From positions 2,800,501 to 2,864,500 of the forward strand of contig NC_015914.1 of assembly GCF_000222485.1 (NCBI RefSeq): a stretch of DNA of 64,000 bases. The letters run 5' to 3'. Source of the stretch: Cyclobacterium marinum DSM 745. GTDB taxonomy: Bacteria; Bacteroidota; Bacteroidia; Cytophagales; Cyclobacteriaceae. Positions within the stretch are counted from its first letter, which is position 1. Each line of letters starts with the position of its first letter. The position numbers and the translations under genes were made by a program. Shown in pieces: positions 45,616 to 54,862 of the stretch. Below the pieces are notes generated by a model. That model was not told where the DNA came from. It saw only the letters and a program-made list of their open reading frames with translations, and did no database searches.

Positions 45616-47163
45616 ATGAAGAAGGGGGTGGACAATAGAATAAGTATATTATGTTTGGGCATTTTGCTTTTAATGGCAGGATTCTCATGTCAACCTGCGA
45701 TTAAAACCTCAGATGATGTAAAACCAAATATCCTTCTGATTGTTTCAGAAGATCACGGACAAGATATAGGAGCTTATGGCAATGAGATTGTGACAACTCC
45801 CAACATTGACTTATTGGCTGAAAATGGCGTAATGTTTCTCAATGCCTATACCACCTATTCTGTCTGTAGCCCTTCGAGAAGTTCAATTCTGACAGGACTT
45901 TACCCGCATCAAAATGGTCAAATTGGTTTGGCTACACATGACTTTGAAATGTATAAGTCCTTTGAGAATATCCCTTCTTATTTGAAAAATCAAGGCTATA
46001 AAACAGGCTGTTTAGGAAAGCTACATGTCAACCCAGAAGCTTCATTTCCATTTGACTTTCATGAAATTGAAAGCTCCAATTTTGCTAAGAAAAAAATGGG
46101 GGATTATGCCATAAAAGCGGCTGAATTTATTAATTCTTCGGGGGGGAAACCTTTTTTTCTTATGGTAAATTTTCCTGATGCACACTTTCCATTATTAAGG
46201 AAAGTTGACGGTTTACCTACGATTGAAGTTAATGAAAATCAGATCTCCGGCACATTACCATTTGTGGGGGTAGATTCAGAGCGATTGAGAGCACAGACTG
46301 CTGATTACTACAGTCAAATTAATAGACTCGACGAATCAATTGGAATGCTTATGGATTCTCTAAAATCTTCAGGAAAGGCTGAAAATACTTTAGTGATTTT
46401 TCTCAGTGATCACGGAGCACAGTTTTCAAGGGGTAAAACCACAAGTTATGAAGCAGGTCTGAAAATACCTTTAATCATGAATTGGCCGAAGGGCTTAAAA
46501 AGTAAAAAGTTGAAAAGTGAAGAATTGGTTTCAGTAGTAGACTTGTTTCCTACCATTGTAGACGCTGTTTCATCTCAAGAAAAAGCAGAGCTTCCCGGTA
46601 AGTCTTTAATAAAAATTGCTAGGGATCAACTGCCCGGGCATGACTATATTTATGCTGGCGGAATGATAGGGACGGCAAAATATTTTTACCCTAAAAGAAG
46701 CGTACGAGACAAACAATATAAGTTGATTCACAATTTGTATAGTGGAGAGAGGGATCCTTATTTCACAGTATATACAGATCATGTTTATGCAACAGTCTTG
46801 TCGGGATCTTCTAGGGCAGAAATTGCCTCATCCACTGATGAAATTAAAGCAGTTTATGAAAGATGGGAAAGTCCTCCTGCTTATGAATTCTACGACCTCG
46901 AAACTGATCCTTGGGAGTTCAATAATTTAGCTGATATCCCCGATTATCAGGAGGAGATGGAGAGGTTGAAGCTAGTGCTTACTAATTGGAGAGTGAATAC
47001 TAGAGATCCATTTATTGATCCAATAATGTTTAAAAGGATCAAGGCAGAGGTGGACTCCATTAATACGCTGTATCCCAATCACTCCTATCAAAAAGACACC
47101 GCTTTTCATTGGAGCTATCCGGAATATTTTGGGGATTATGTATTAAATGCTGAACAAAATTAA
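45616..47163 (+). CDS. secreted type I sulfatase
   Basis: Removes sulfate esters (or N-sulfate) from glycans in the periplasm. 515 aa, lipobox GFSC with Cys25. The catalytic cysteine that becomes formylglycine is Cys84 in CSPSRSSILTG; metal ligands are in SEDHGQD near residue 45 and in the DHG of FLSDHGAQFSRGK. The N-terminus resembles heparan N-sulfatase (SGSH)-type S1 family members. A maturation enzyme (anSME) is not encoded here. It sits 3 bp after paralogue 3 and 1 bp before paralogue 4, so the locus target is sulfated. Confidence 0.92.
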   Translation: MKKGVDNRISILCLGILLLMAGFSCQPAIKTSDDVKPNILLIVSEDHGQDIGAYGNEIVTTPNIDLLAENGVMFLNAYTTYSVCSPSRSSILTGLYPHQNGQIGLATHDFEMYKSFENIPSYLKNQGYKTGCLGKLHVNPEASFPFDFHEIESSNFAKKKMGDYAIKAAEFINSSGGKPFFLMVNFPDAHFPLLRKVDGLPTIEVNENQISGTLPFVGVDSERLRAQTADYYSQINRLDESIGMLMDSLKSSGKAENTLVIFLSDHGAQFSRGKTTSYEAGLKIPLIMNWPKGLKSKKLKSEELVSVVDLFPTIVDAVSSQEKAELPGKSLIKIARDQLPGHDYIYAGGMIGTAKYFYPKRSVRDKQYKLIHNLYSGERDPYFTVYTDHVYATVLSGSSRAEIASSTDEIKAVYERWESPPAYEFYDLETDPWEFNNLADIPDYQEEMERLKLVLTNWRVNTRDPFIDPIMFKRIKAEVDSINTLYPNHSYQKDTAFHWSYPEYFGDYVLNAEQN

Positions 47164-47164
47164 T

Positions 47165-48283
47165 ATGAAGACTAGCTATAAAATTTTATTACTTTTTCTA
47201 TTCATTGGCTTTCATTTATTGGAAGAAGTATCAGGGCAAAATATAAAAACTGTATTACAATTGGATCCTGGAGAAAACAACCCTAGAAACAGTGAAGGAG
47301 ATTTTATTCGTTTGAAGGATGGGAGAATAATGTTTATCTACACCCATTTCACTGGTAGTTCAAGCAGTGATTTTGGCTCTGCCCATTTGGCTGCAAGGTT
47401 TTCTCGGGATAATGGTCAAACTTGGACTGATCAGGACAAGGTCATCGTACCCAATGATGGTAAAATGAATGTTATGTCGGTTTCCTTACTTAGGCTGCAA
47501 AACGGTGATATTGCCTTGTTTTATGCCAGGAAAAATAGCTTAAGTGACTGCATTCCTTTAATGCGAATATCCAAAGATGAAGGAGAAACTTGGTCAGAAC
47601 CGAGCCCTTGTATCACTGATAGGGAAGGTTATTTTGTGCTTAACAACAATAGGGTGCTTCAATTGGATAATGGCAGACTCATTATGCCTGTTGCCTTACA
47701 TAGAACATCCGAAGGTGAGGATTTCAATAATAATGGTCGATTATTTACCTATTTTTCAGATGACAATGGAGCAACATGGAAGTCGGGAAGAGAAGTGAAG
47801 AATCCTAAAAAGGTCATCTTCCAGGAACCCGGCCTTATAGCACTGAAAAATGGAAAACTAATGATGATTATCCGTACAGATGATGGCGTACAATATGCCG
47901 CTTTCTCAAAAGATTTGGGAGAAAAATGGACCCCCGCCAAACCCACAAAAATCGCATCACCACTCTCCCCTGCCACTATCGCAAGGATACCATCTACCGG
48001 AGATCTAATTATGGTTTGGAATAATAATGGGGTGAAAGAAGGATTGTACAAAGGGAAAAGGACCCCATTAAACGTTGCTATTTCCAAGGATGAAGGAAAA
48101 ACCTGGGAGAAAGAAAAAGTACTTGAGGATGACCCTGACGGCTGGTATTGTTATACAGCTATTCATTTTGTCAATGAGGATCAAATGCTCTTATCTTATT
48201 GTGCCGGAAATAGACCGGCTGGGACTGGGCTTTCTGTGACTAGGCTAAAGCTATTAAATTTGGGCTGGGTTTATGAGGATTAA
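47165..48283 (+). CDS. sialidase-like Asp-box protein (paralogue 4)
   Basis: Secreted propeller of 372 aa; start 47165 gives the signal peptide MKTSYKILLLFLFIGFHLL and avoids overlap with the sulfatase, whose stop is one base upstream. Asp boxes: SRDNGQTW, SKDEGETW, SDDNGATW, SKDLGEKW, SKDEGKTW. It shares PRNSEGDFIRLKDGR, LLRLQNGDIALFYARKN and CAGNRPAGTGLSVT with paralogue 3. Probably another exo-acting glycosidase with slightly different linkage preference; not proven. Confidence 0.85.
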   Translation: MKTSYKILLLFLFIGFHLLEEVSGQNIKTVLQLDPGENNPRNSEGDFIRLKDGRIMFIYTHFTGSSSSDFGSAHLAARFSRDNGQTWTDQDKVIVPNDGKMNVMSVSLLRLQNGDIALFYARKNSLSDCIPLMRISKDEGETWSEPSPCITDREGYFVLNNNRVLQLDNGRLIMPVALHRTSEGEDFNNNGRLFTYFSDDNGATWKSGREVKNPKKVIFQEPGLIALKNGKLMMIIRTDDGVQYAAFSKDLGEKWTPAKPTKIASPLSPATIARIPSTGDLIMVWNNNGVKEGLYKGKRTPLNVAISKDEGKTWEKEKVLEDDPDGWYCYTAIHFVNEDQMLLSYCAGNRPAGTGLSVTRLKLLNLGWVYED

Positions 48284-48337
48284 TGATTGTATTAAGGGAA
48301 GAAGTCTTGAAATATGATTTTGTCCATTAAGCTTGCC

Positions 48338-49102
48338 ATGCAAAAGATTACATGTATAGTCTTGGTTTTACAATGTATAATTTCCTTTAGGCTTTTGGCT
48401 GGACTTCCGGTCAATTCAGGGAAGTCAGTTGAAGATGGGAAGATTATTTTGGGTGAAAAAATTCTAACAATTGTAGCCTTTGGTAATTCCATAACTGCAA
48501 CAAGAAATACCATTGATCAGGTTTTTGCCCAAAGATTGCCATCACTTCTACTAGCGGAAGGTATCGAAGCAAAAGTGATTAATTCCGGGCTTCCCGGCAG
48601 CCATACGGGGAGTATTAAAGACCATAATTTATTTAAAATAAAACATGGGATGGATCGGTTCGAGACCGATGTATTGACCCATAACCCTGATTTGGTCATC
48701 ATAGGTTTTGGGACCAATGATGCACATATCGATGAGGATATTCCTGACGGTAAATCAAGAATTCCATTAAAGGAGTATCAACGCAACCTTAAATTTATGA
48801 TAAAAGAGCTCCAGCGCAGAAGGATTGACGTGCTTTTAATAGCACCTAATGGATTGCGAGGAGAATATCCGGAATTCCAAAATGTGAGATTGTACCAATA
48901 TGTAGAAGTAGTGAAAAAATTATCGAAAAAATATAAAACAGGGCTGGTGGATAATTTTAAATTCTTTTCAGACTATTATGAAACGGACGAGTCCGGAGAA
49001 GAGCTGTTGTTGGATGGGGTGCATCCCAATGATAAGGGGCATGCTTTAATGGCAGGTGAAATCTCCCAGGAAATAGTGAAAATCACAAGGATAAAATATT
49101 AA
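48338..49102 (+). CDS. SGNH-family hydrolase with GNS variant (esterase 2)
   Basis: Exported hydrolase of 254 aa (start 48338 gives a compact signal sequence). Block I reads VAFGNSITATR, so the usual GDS is GNS; the nucleophile Ser is kept. Other blocks: NSGLPGSHTG (Gly), GFGTNDAH (Asn) and DGVHPNDKGH (Asp-His). It has little direct likeness to the first esterase, so the two probably act on different esters. 55 bp after paralogue 4; followed 6 bp later by the aspartoacylase-like gene. Confidence 0.82.
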   Translation: MQKITCIVLVLQCIISFRLLAGLPVNSGKSVEDGKIILGEKILTIVAFGNSITATRNTIDQVFAQRLPSLLLAEGIEAKVINSGLPGSHTGSIKDHNLFKIKHGMDRFETDVLTHNPDLVIIGFGTNDAHIDEDIPDGKSRIPLKEYQRNLKFMIKELQRRRIDVLLIAPNGLRGEYPEFQNVRLYQYVEVVKKLSKKYKTGLVDNFKFFSDYYETDESGEELLLDGVHPNDKGHALMAGEISQEIVKITRIKY

Positions 49103-49108
49103 AAAAAA

Positions 49109-50005
49109 ATGGCTGAATTATTTTCTTCCCAAATTATCAAATCCTCTAAAGAGGGTCCCAATGGGCTTATTATAGCAGGGATTCACGGTGATGAATACGA
49201 ACCTGTATTGGCTGTTATGCGATTAATAAAAAAATTGGAAGGGAGGTTGATTTCAGGATCTATAACCCTCGTACCTGTCACCAATAGAAACGCGTATTTT
49301 TCCGGAAGTAGGGTAGGAGAAGACGGATTAGATCTCGCCAGAACTTGTCCCGGTAATTCCAATGGTAGCATCACAGAAAGGGTAGCTGCAAAAATTAGTG
49401 AATTGATTAAAAAGGCAGATTTCTTTATTGACATGCATACCGGAGGTAATTTGTTTGAAATTTCTCCCTTATCAGGGTATATGCTACACAATGACCCTTC
49501 AGTATTGCAAAAGCAAAGGGAGATGGCTGCAGCATTTAATTTACCAATTGTGTGGGGGACAAGTCCTGAATTGGAAGGAAGGACCTTGTCCGTGGCTAGA
49601 GATGGCAATATTCCTGCAATTTATACTGAAAATGGTGGAGGGGCTTACCGTACAGAGGGGGTGGAGGAGTTGGTGGATGGTTGTGAAAATGTTTTGGAAC
49701 TTTTTGGGTTGTTGCCCCAACAAAAAAAGAAAAAAAAAGCAATGGTAAATATAGAAGACGATAAGCCAGGAAGCGGGCATTTACAAGTGATGCATCCATC
49801 TCCTGATGAGGGGGTTTTTATCGCAAAAGTCGGCTTAGGTGATTTTGTTAAAGAGGGAGATGGATTAGGATATATTGTAAACGATAAGGGTGAAAAAAGC
49901 ACACAAGTCTTAGCACAACAATCAGGAATGGTTTTCTTAAAAAGGGCAGTTCCTATGGCTAAAGCCGGTGATGCTTTGGCCGGAATTTTACCTATAAAAA
50001 AATAA
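49109..50005 (+). CDS. aspartoacylase/succinylglutamate desuccinylase-like deacylase
   Basis: Zinc hydrolase of the M14-like AstE/AspA group that removes acyl groups from amines. Zn motif GIHGDEYEP (His26, Glu29), substrate Arg/Asn in SRVGEDGLDLARTCPGNSN (in part), third ligand in FIDMHTGGN and catalytic Glu in YTENGGGAYR. From residue 220 there is a C-terminal lipoyl-like beta domain. No signal peptide, so cytoplasmic. The linker is encoded by A7-G-A9 near 49722-49738, a slippage-prone run. It may deacylate an N-acyl sugar or amino acid released by the secreted enzymes. Confidence 0.82.
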   Translation: MAELFSSQIIKSSKEGPNGLIIAGIHGDEYEPVLAVMRLIKKLEGRLISGSITLVPVTNRNAYFSGSRVGEDGLDLARTCPGNSNGSITERVAAKISELIKKADFFIDMHTGGNLFEISPLSGYMLHNDPSVLQKQREMAAAFNLPIVWGTSPELEGRTLSVARDGNIPAIYTENGGGAYRTEGVEELVDGCENVLELFGLLPQQKKKKKAMVNIEDDKPGSGHLQVMHPSPDEGVFIAKVGLGDFVKEGDGLGYIVNDKGEKSTQVLAQQSGMVFLKRAVPMAKAGDALAGILPIKK

Positions 50006-50833
50006 ATGATGAAAAGTGAAGCAGATAATAGACAAAGGGTAATAATTGTAACAGGGGCATGCAGAGGTATAGGCAAGGCAATCACTGAAACTTTTGTGGA
50101 CAATGGCGATTTGGTTGCAATGGTTTCAGAAAACAAGAATGAGTTGCTAAAAACAGCAGCTTCAGTCTCCAACCCGAATAATGTATTGGTTTTAGATGGA
50201 GATTTGGCTATCGATGATTTTGTCGATGAAATTGTAGAGGCAACCTACAGTAAGTGGGGGAAAATAGATGTTTTGATCAACAACGCAGCCTGGCGAACCA
50301 TTGAGACTTTAAATACCATTTCTAGAGAAAATTGGGAGAAAACCCTCAAGGTTTGTCTTACCTCACCCGTTTTTCTTTCAAAAATGGCGGCAAAAAAAAT
50401 GAAATCCGGAAATAGGGGAGGTGTGATTATTCATTTAAGTAGTGTAATGGCAAACAGAGCAGGAGGAACAAGTCCGGCTTATATAGCCGCAAAAGGAGCT
50501 TTGCTAAGCTTAACCTATGAAATGGCTGCATTATACGGCCCTTCGGGTATAAGGGTATTGGCCGTTTGCCCGGGAAATGTAACGACCGCAATGAGTAGTG
50601 ATTTTAAAGATTCCAAAGGAAGCAATATAAGTCAACTATTGGTTGAAGAAATGGAGGATATGACACCTTTACAGCGGAGTGCCTCACCTGAGGAAATAGC
50701 CGAGGGAGTATTTTGGCTCAGTTCCAACAAAGCTTCATTTATCAATGGTACTTCCTTGGATATAGATGGGGGATTTGCCCACAATTTCAATAGTTATAAA
50801 AGTAAAAAGAAACAATTTCCAAACGAGTTTTGA
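50006..50833 (+). CDS. SDR family oxidoreductase
   Basis: NAD(P)-dependent dehydrogenase of 275 aa; two consecutive ATG codons (50006 and 50009) are possible starts. Cofactor loop TGACRGIG, NNAAW in place of NNAG, catalytic Ser in HLSSVMA and Tyr-Lys in YIAAKGA, closing SLDIDGGF. It starts directly after the deacylase stop, and its own stop overlaps the TTG start of the next gene, so it belongs to the catabolic set. Substrate unknown, likely a sugar or sugar acid. Confidence 0.8.
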   Translation: MMKSEADNRQRVIIVTGACRGIGKAITETFVDNGDLVAMVSENKNELLKTAASVSNPNNVLVLDGDLAIDDFVDEIVEATYSKWGKIDVLINNAAWRTIETLNTISRENWEKTLKVCLTSPVFLSKMAAKKMKSGNRGGVIIHLSSVMANRAGGTSPAYIAAKGALLSLTYEMAALYGPSGIRVLAVCPGNVTTAMSSDFKDSKGSNISQLLVEEMEDMTPLQRSASPEEIAEGVFWLSSNKASFINGTSLDIDGGFAHNFNSYKSKKKQFPNEF

Positions 50834-51921
50834 AAGGTATCAACAAATACATAGAACTATTAAATCTTCCAAATGGAATGGAGCCCTTTTCTTTAGGAGA
50901 GGGGAATACTCCACTGATTAAATCAAGGAAAATTGGACCTGAATTGGGGTTTCCAAACCTATATTTCAAACTGGAATCAGCAAATCCATCGGGCTCCTAT
51001 AAAGATCGCTTCGCAGCATTTGCCCTTGCAGATATCCAAGCAAATAATGGCAAACTTTGTTTGGCAACCTCGAGTGGCAATACCGGTGCGGCACTTGCTG
51101 CTTATGCTGCGGCTGCAGGAATTCCTTGTAAAATAGCCATAGTGGATGGAGCCCCTGAAGGGAAATTAAAACAAATGCGAGCCTATGGAGCCTCATTGTA
51201 TGTTATCAAGGGTTTTGGAAAAAACAAAGAGGTGACAGAGAAGGTGTTTGCTAAGCTCGGAGAAGTGGCTGCTGAAAATCAGACCCAATTACAAGTGAGT
51301 GCTTTCAAGTACAGTCCGGTAGGGATGGAAGGGGTGCAAACCCTCAGTTTTGAATTGGCAGAAGACTTGGGTAAGGTTGACAATGTGTTTGTCCCTACTG
51401 GTGGAGGTGGCTTAACTTTAGCTGTTGCAAGAGGTTTTCAGACATGGAAGCAAAAGCATTCAGATTTCAGCCTGCCTAAGGTGCATTGTGTGCAACCGGA
51501 AGGTAATGACACCATAGCAGGAAACCTGAGAAAAGGTTTAACTGAAGCAAAAGCGGTTGATGATGCGACCACCAAAGTGAGTGGCCTTCAGGTAGCTGTG
51601 GTAATTGATGGTAATGAAACATTACAGGCCTGTAAAAATACAGGAGGAAATGGTTTCCTAGTAAAGGATGAAGATACCTTTGCTTGCCAACGATTATTGG
51701 CGATAAAGGAAGGCATTTATGCTGAGCCGGCAGGGGCAGTGGCCTTGGCTGGTTTTATGAAATCGGTGACTTCAGGAGAGCTGGATAAAAATTCCAATGC
51801 AGTATGTATTGTATCGGGGAGTGGTTTTAAAGACCCTGAAGCCACAGAGAATTTGATTGACAAAAACCCGGTACGTTATTTAGAGAATTATTATGAAATG
51901 GATCAATATTTTAGAAAGTAA
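50830..51921 (+). CDS. threonine-synthase-like PLP enzyme
   Basis: Fold-type II PLP-dependent enzyme, 363 aa. The cofactor lysine is Lys58 in SGSYKDRFA, the phosphate loop appears as TSSGNTGAALA and a glycine-rich loop as VPTGGGGLTLA. I use the TTG start at 50830, because it overlaps the previous stop (TTGA) and the N-terminal sequence is conserved-looking; the first ATG (50878) would remove residues before EGNTPLIKS. Family members include threonine synthase and threonine/diaminopropionate/serine ammonia-lyases. In this catabolic cluster a lyase that forms an imine, detoxified by RidA, is more likely than biosynthesis. Confidence 0.78.
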   Translation: MKGINKYIELLNLPNGMEPFSLGEGNTPLIKSRKIGPELGFPNLYFKLESANPSGSYKDRFAAFALADIQANNGKLCLATSSGNTGAALAAYAAAAGIPCKIAIVDGAPEGKLKQMRAYGASLYVIKGFGKNKEVTEKVFAKLGEVAAENQTQLQVSAFKYSPVGMEGVQTLSFELAEDLGKVDNVFVPTGGGGLTLAVARGFQTWKQKHSDFSLPKVHCVQPEGNDTIAGNLRKGLTEAKAVDDATTKVSGLQVAVVIDGNETLQACKNTGGNGFLVKDEDTFACQRLLAIKEGIYAEPAGAVALAGFMKSVTSGELDKNSNAVCIVSGSGFKDPEATENLIDKNPVRYLENYYEMDQYFRK

Positions 51922-51940
51922 AAGATAAATCAAGTAGATT

Positions 51941-52846
51941 ATGTATGAAAATTTGAAAGGGGTGTGGCCTGCAATGCTTACGCCTATGGACGGAAATGGT
52001 CGTCCGGCATTTAAGCAATTGGAGAAATGGGTAGAAGTATTATTATCCGAAGGGGTAGATGGCTTGTATCTACTTGGTTCTACAGGACAAGGCTTTCTCT
52101 TGAGTGAAGAGGATAGGAAAAAGGTAACGGAAATTACCGCAAGCGTTAATGCAGGTAAGGTGCCAATCATGGTTCAAGTTGGATCCATGACCACTGCAGA
52201 ATCAGTACGGTTGGCCCAACATGCTTCCAAATGCAAAGTTGATGGTATCTCCTCTGTGGCACCTGTCTATTACGGACCAACAGACGGAACATCAGGAATG
52301 GCTTTAGCGCATTATGAAGCCATTGCCACTGCCTCCGACTTGCCTTTCTTCCCTTACCAATTGGGATCAACGAGTTTTTCTTTGGTAGAATTTATAAATA
52401 AACTACTAAAGATGCCTAATATGGTGGGGATGAAATTAACCACCAATAATTTATTAGAAATTAGTACTGTTTCTTACAGTTCAAAAGGTAAGTTGGTGCT
52501 TTTTAGTGGAGCAGATGAGTTGATGTGTCAGGCTGCTTTGTGTGGCACTACAGGTGCAATAGGGTCTTACTACAATGTTTTTGAACGTGAGTGTAAGCAT
52601 GTTCGGAATGAGTTTGTGAAAGGGAATGTTAAACTTGCAACAGATTTTATGTTGGTGTTCCAAGAGGTTATCGCAGAATCTCTACCCAATATATGGACCT
52701 TTTTCAGGCAAGCTATTCAACTGAGGTACAGTGTAGATATTGGTCCATCTATCGCCCCGGTTGGAAATACCAATAAAGTTTGGGATGATAAGAAGGTGGA
52801 AGAATTAATTGATCGTGTGGTGAAAGCTTCCAAATTAGGAAGCTAA
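51941..52846 (+). CDS. N-acetylneuraminate-lyase/DapA-superfamily aldolase
   Basis: Cytoplasmic TIM-barrel aldolase, 301 aa. Carboxylate loop GSTGQG at residues 46-51, Schiff-base Lys165 in VGMKLTTNN (NanA-type context), and Tyr139 in FFPYQLG, where NanA and DapA usually have YXXP; the Pro is replaced by Gly. It likely cleaves a 2-keto sugar acid to pyruvate. With the NanM-symporter fusion further on, a sialic-acid-like (nonulosonate) substrate is attractive, but specificity needs proof. 19 bp after the PLP enzyme gene. Confidence 0.8.
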   Translation: MYENLKGVWPAMLTPMDGNGRPAFKQLEKWVEVLLSEGVDGLYLLGSTGQGFLLSEEDRKKVTEITASVNAGKVPIMVQVGSMTTAESVRLAQHASKCKVDGISSVAPVYYGPTDGTSGMALAHYEAIATASDLPFFPYQLGSTSFSLVEFINKLLKMPNMVGMKLTTNNLLEISTVSYSSKGKLVLFSGADELMCQAALCGTTGAIGSYYNVFERECKHVRNEFVKGNVKLATDFMLVFQEVIAESLPNIWTFFRQAIQLRYSVDIGPSIAPVGNTNKVWDDKKVEELIDRVVKASKLGS

Positions 52847-52995
52847 GATCAATCATTGGTAAAAATTTCGAAGGGATTCTTTTACATAAAATGGCTTAAA
52901 ATCATTATTTGACATTTTAGATTGGTAAATTGAATTTGAAAACCGACCACCTTTCTTAAAGGTGAAAAATTATTTTAAAACTATTCATTAATATT

Positions 52996-53376
52996 ATGGT
53001 AAAAAAAGAAATCGTTTCCGGTGAAGGTGTGCCACAAAGTGCCTTGCCTTTTTCTCCGGCGCTTAAAGTGAATGATTTGGTATTTGTCTCAGGACAAGCA
53101 TCAGTAGATGAAAATGGAAAAATAGTTAACGATACTTTTGAAGGAGAAGTAAGGAGATCATTTGAAAATGCCAGAAAGATATTGGCTGCAGCAGGTTTGG
53201 ACTTTAGTGATGTGGTCCAAGTGAGGAATTACGTGGCTAATCAAGATGATTTGGCCGAATTTAACGTCATTTATAAGGATTATTTCCAAGAGCCTTATCC
53301 TGCAAGAACAACCTTAATCGGGTGTTTAGGTACACTGCTGAAGTTTGAAGTAGACTTATTGGCCCATGCAAGGTGA
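52996..53376 (+). CDS. RidA-family enamine/imine deaminase
   Basis: Small cytoplasmic protein (126 aa) of the YjgF/RidA family, which hydrolyses reactive 2-iminoacids released by PLP enzymes or oxidases. Features: VFVSGQASVDENG, a central DVVQVRNYV and the C-terminal ARTTLIGC with the substrate Arg; the usual final Glu lies in FEVDLLA. Its presence next to a threonine-synthase-like PLP enzyme suggests an amino-containing intermediate in this pathway. The M81-family gene begins inside its last codons (11-bp overlap). Confidence 0.88.
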   Translation: MVKKEIVSGEGVPQSALPFSPALKVNDLVFVSGQASVDENGKIVNDTFEGEVRRSFENARKILAAAGLDFSDVVQVRNYVANQDDLAEFNVIYKDYFQEPYPARTTLIGCLGTLLKFEVDLLAHAR

Positions 53377-54862
53377 TCCAAAAAAACGCATAGGGATTAT
53401 TGGTGTATACCATGAGTCCAATACTTTTTTGGACCAAGAAACCACCTGGGAAGACTTTGAGAATGGACATGTGCTATATGGACAGGCTATCATTGATGAA
53501 TACCAAACTGCTTTCCATGAGATCGGTGGAATAGTAGAAGTCTTGAGTGCAGAAAAAGACATTGAGCTTGTTCCTATTTTCTATGCAGAGGCCACTCCCG
53601 GTGGGATAATTGCCAGAGAGACTGCTGAACATTTGCTAAATGAGTTGAACCGAACGTTAAAGGAAAGCCTTCCTTTAGATGGCTTGATGGTGGTGCCACA
53701 TGGTGCGGCAGTAAGTGTATCTTATTTAGATTTTGATGGACATTGGTTGCGCACGGTAAGAGAAATCATGGGAACGGATCTTCCTATTATAGGGACAATT
53801 GATCCGCATTGTAACTTGAGTAATCAGATGGTGGATGCTTTGGATGGGCTAGTGGCTTATAAAACCAACCCACATATTGATCAAAGAGATGCAGGGAGGT
53901 CGGCAGCTAGGATAATGGCAGATACTCTCCATGCTAAGGTGAAACCTAAAATGGTCCTTTTACAAACAAATGTTGCCATTAGCATAGAGATGCAACATAC
54001 AGGTTCAGATCCTTGCCAGAGTTTATTTGCTTTAGCGAAAAGTATGCAAGAAGAACCGGAAGTATTGTCTACCAATGTTGTTTTGGGGTTTCCATATGCG
54101 GATGTACCTGAAATGGGTACCAGTTTCATTGTGATTACCAATAATGATGAAAAATTGGCAAATGATAAAGCTGATGTATTAAATGAATACCTGCTTAAAA
54201 ATCATCAAGATTTTTCCGGAAAGAAAATTGGACTCGAAGAATTACCAGAACATATAAGCAAGGCTGAAAAACCTTTATTGATATTGGATATGGGAGACAA
54301 TGTAGGTGGGGGATCACCTGCAGACAGTACTTTCTTATTGGAGGTTTTGGAGACTTGTTCCGGTGTGAAAAGTTTCATGTGTATCTATGACCCGGAAGCT
54401 GTAGCAGAAGTAAAGAACAAGGATTTTGAAGGTTATTACCCTGTGAAAATAGGAGCGAAATCTGATGATTTACATGGGGAAACCATGGTTGTGGAGGTGA
54501 AACTTGAGAGGGTAGTAGATGGGAAGTTTACTGAAAAAGAACCTCGACATGGAGGGCAAGTCAATTTCAATATGGGGGAAACGGCAATTGTTACCAGCAA
54601 AGCAGGCAATACAATCATGCTGACCTCTTTACGGATGGTGCCTTTTAGCTTACAGCAATTGATCCATTTTGATATAGACCCTACCACCTATGGGGTGTTG
54701 GTGGCAAAGGGAGTAAATGCACCTTTGGCGGCTTACCAACCTGTATGCAATTCCATAATCAGAGCCAATACTCCAGGCGTGACTCGTGCAGACATGGCAA
54801 GCTTGAACTATAAACACAGAAGAAAACCGTTGTTTCCGCTTGATAAAATTGAAGTAAAATGA
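53366..54862 (+). CDS. M81-family metallopeptidase-like protein (MlrC type)
   Basis: Zinc-dependent hydrolase family named for MlrC, which degrades microcystin fragments; most members act on unknown substrates. 498 aa, no signal peptide. Conserved M81 features: GIIGVYHESNTF near the N-terminus, VVPHGAAVS, IDPHCNLS with putative zinc ligands, NPHIDQRDAG, and the C-terminal DMGDNVGGGSPADS. It overlaps RidA upstream and the SMP-30-like gene downstream (ATGA), so it is tightly built into this operon. A role in opening an amide or ester in the released compound is inference. Confidence 0.85.
   Translation: MQGDPKKRIGIIGVYHESNTFLDQETTWEDFENGHVLYGQAIIDEYQTAFHEIGGIVEVLSAEKDIELVPIFYAEATPGGIIARETAEHLLNELNRTLKESLPLDGLMVVPHGAAVSVSYLDFDGHWLRTVREIMGTDLPIIGTIDPHCNLSNQMVDALDGLVAYKTNPHIDQRDAGRSAARIMADTLHAKVKPKMVLLQTNVAISIEMQHTGSDPCQSLFALAKSMQEEPEVLSTNVVLGFPYADVPEMGTSFIVITNNDEKLANDKADVLNEYLLKNHQDFSGKKIGLEELPEHISKAEKPLLILDMGDNVGGGSPADSTFLLEVLETCSGVKSFMCIYDPEAVAEVKNKDFEGYYPVKIGAKSDDLHGETMVVEVKLERVVDGKFTEKEPRHGGQVNFNMGETAIVTSKAGNTIMLTSLRMVPFSLQQLIHFDIDPTTYGVLVAKGVNAPLAAYQPVCNSIIRANTPGVTRADMASLNYKHRRKPLFPLDKIEVK

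Noticed and set aside
49183..50172. Long antisense frames (141 and 175 codons) opposite the deacylase and SDR genes
   Set aside because: They are complementary-strand shadows of well-supported genes, low-complexity (rich in Pro, Ser and Phe runs) and without family features.
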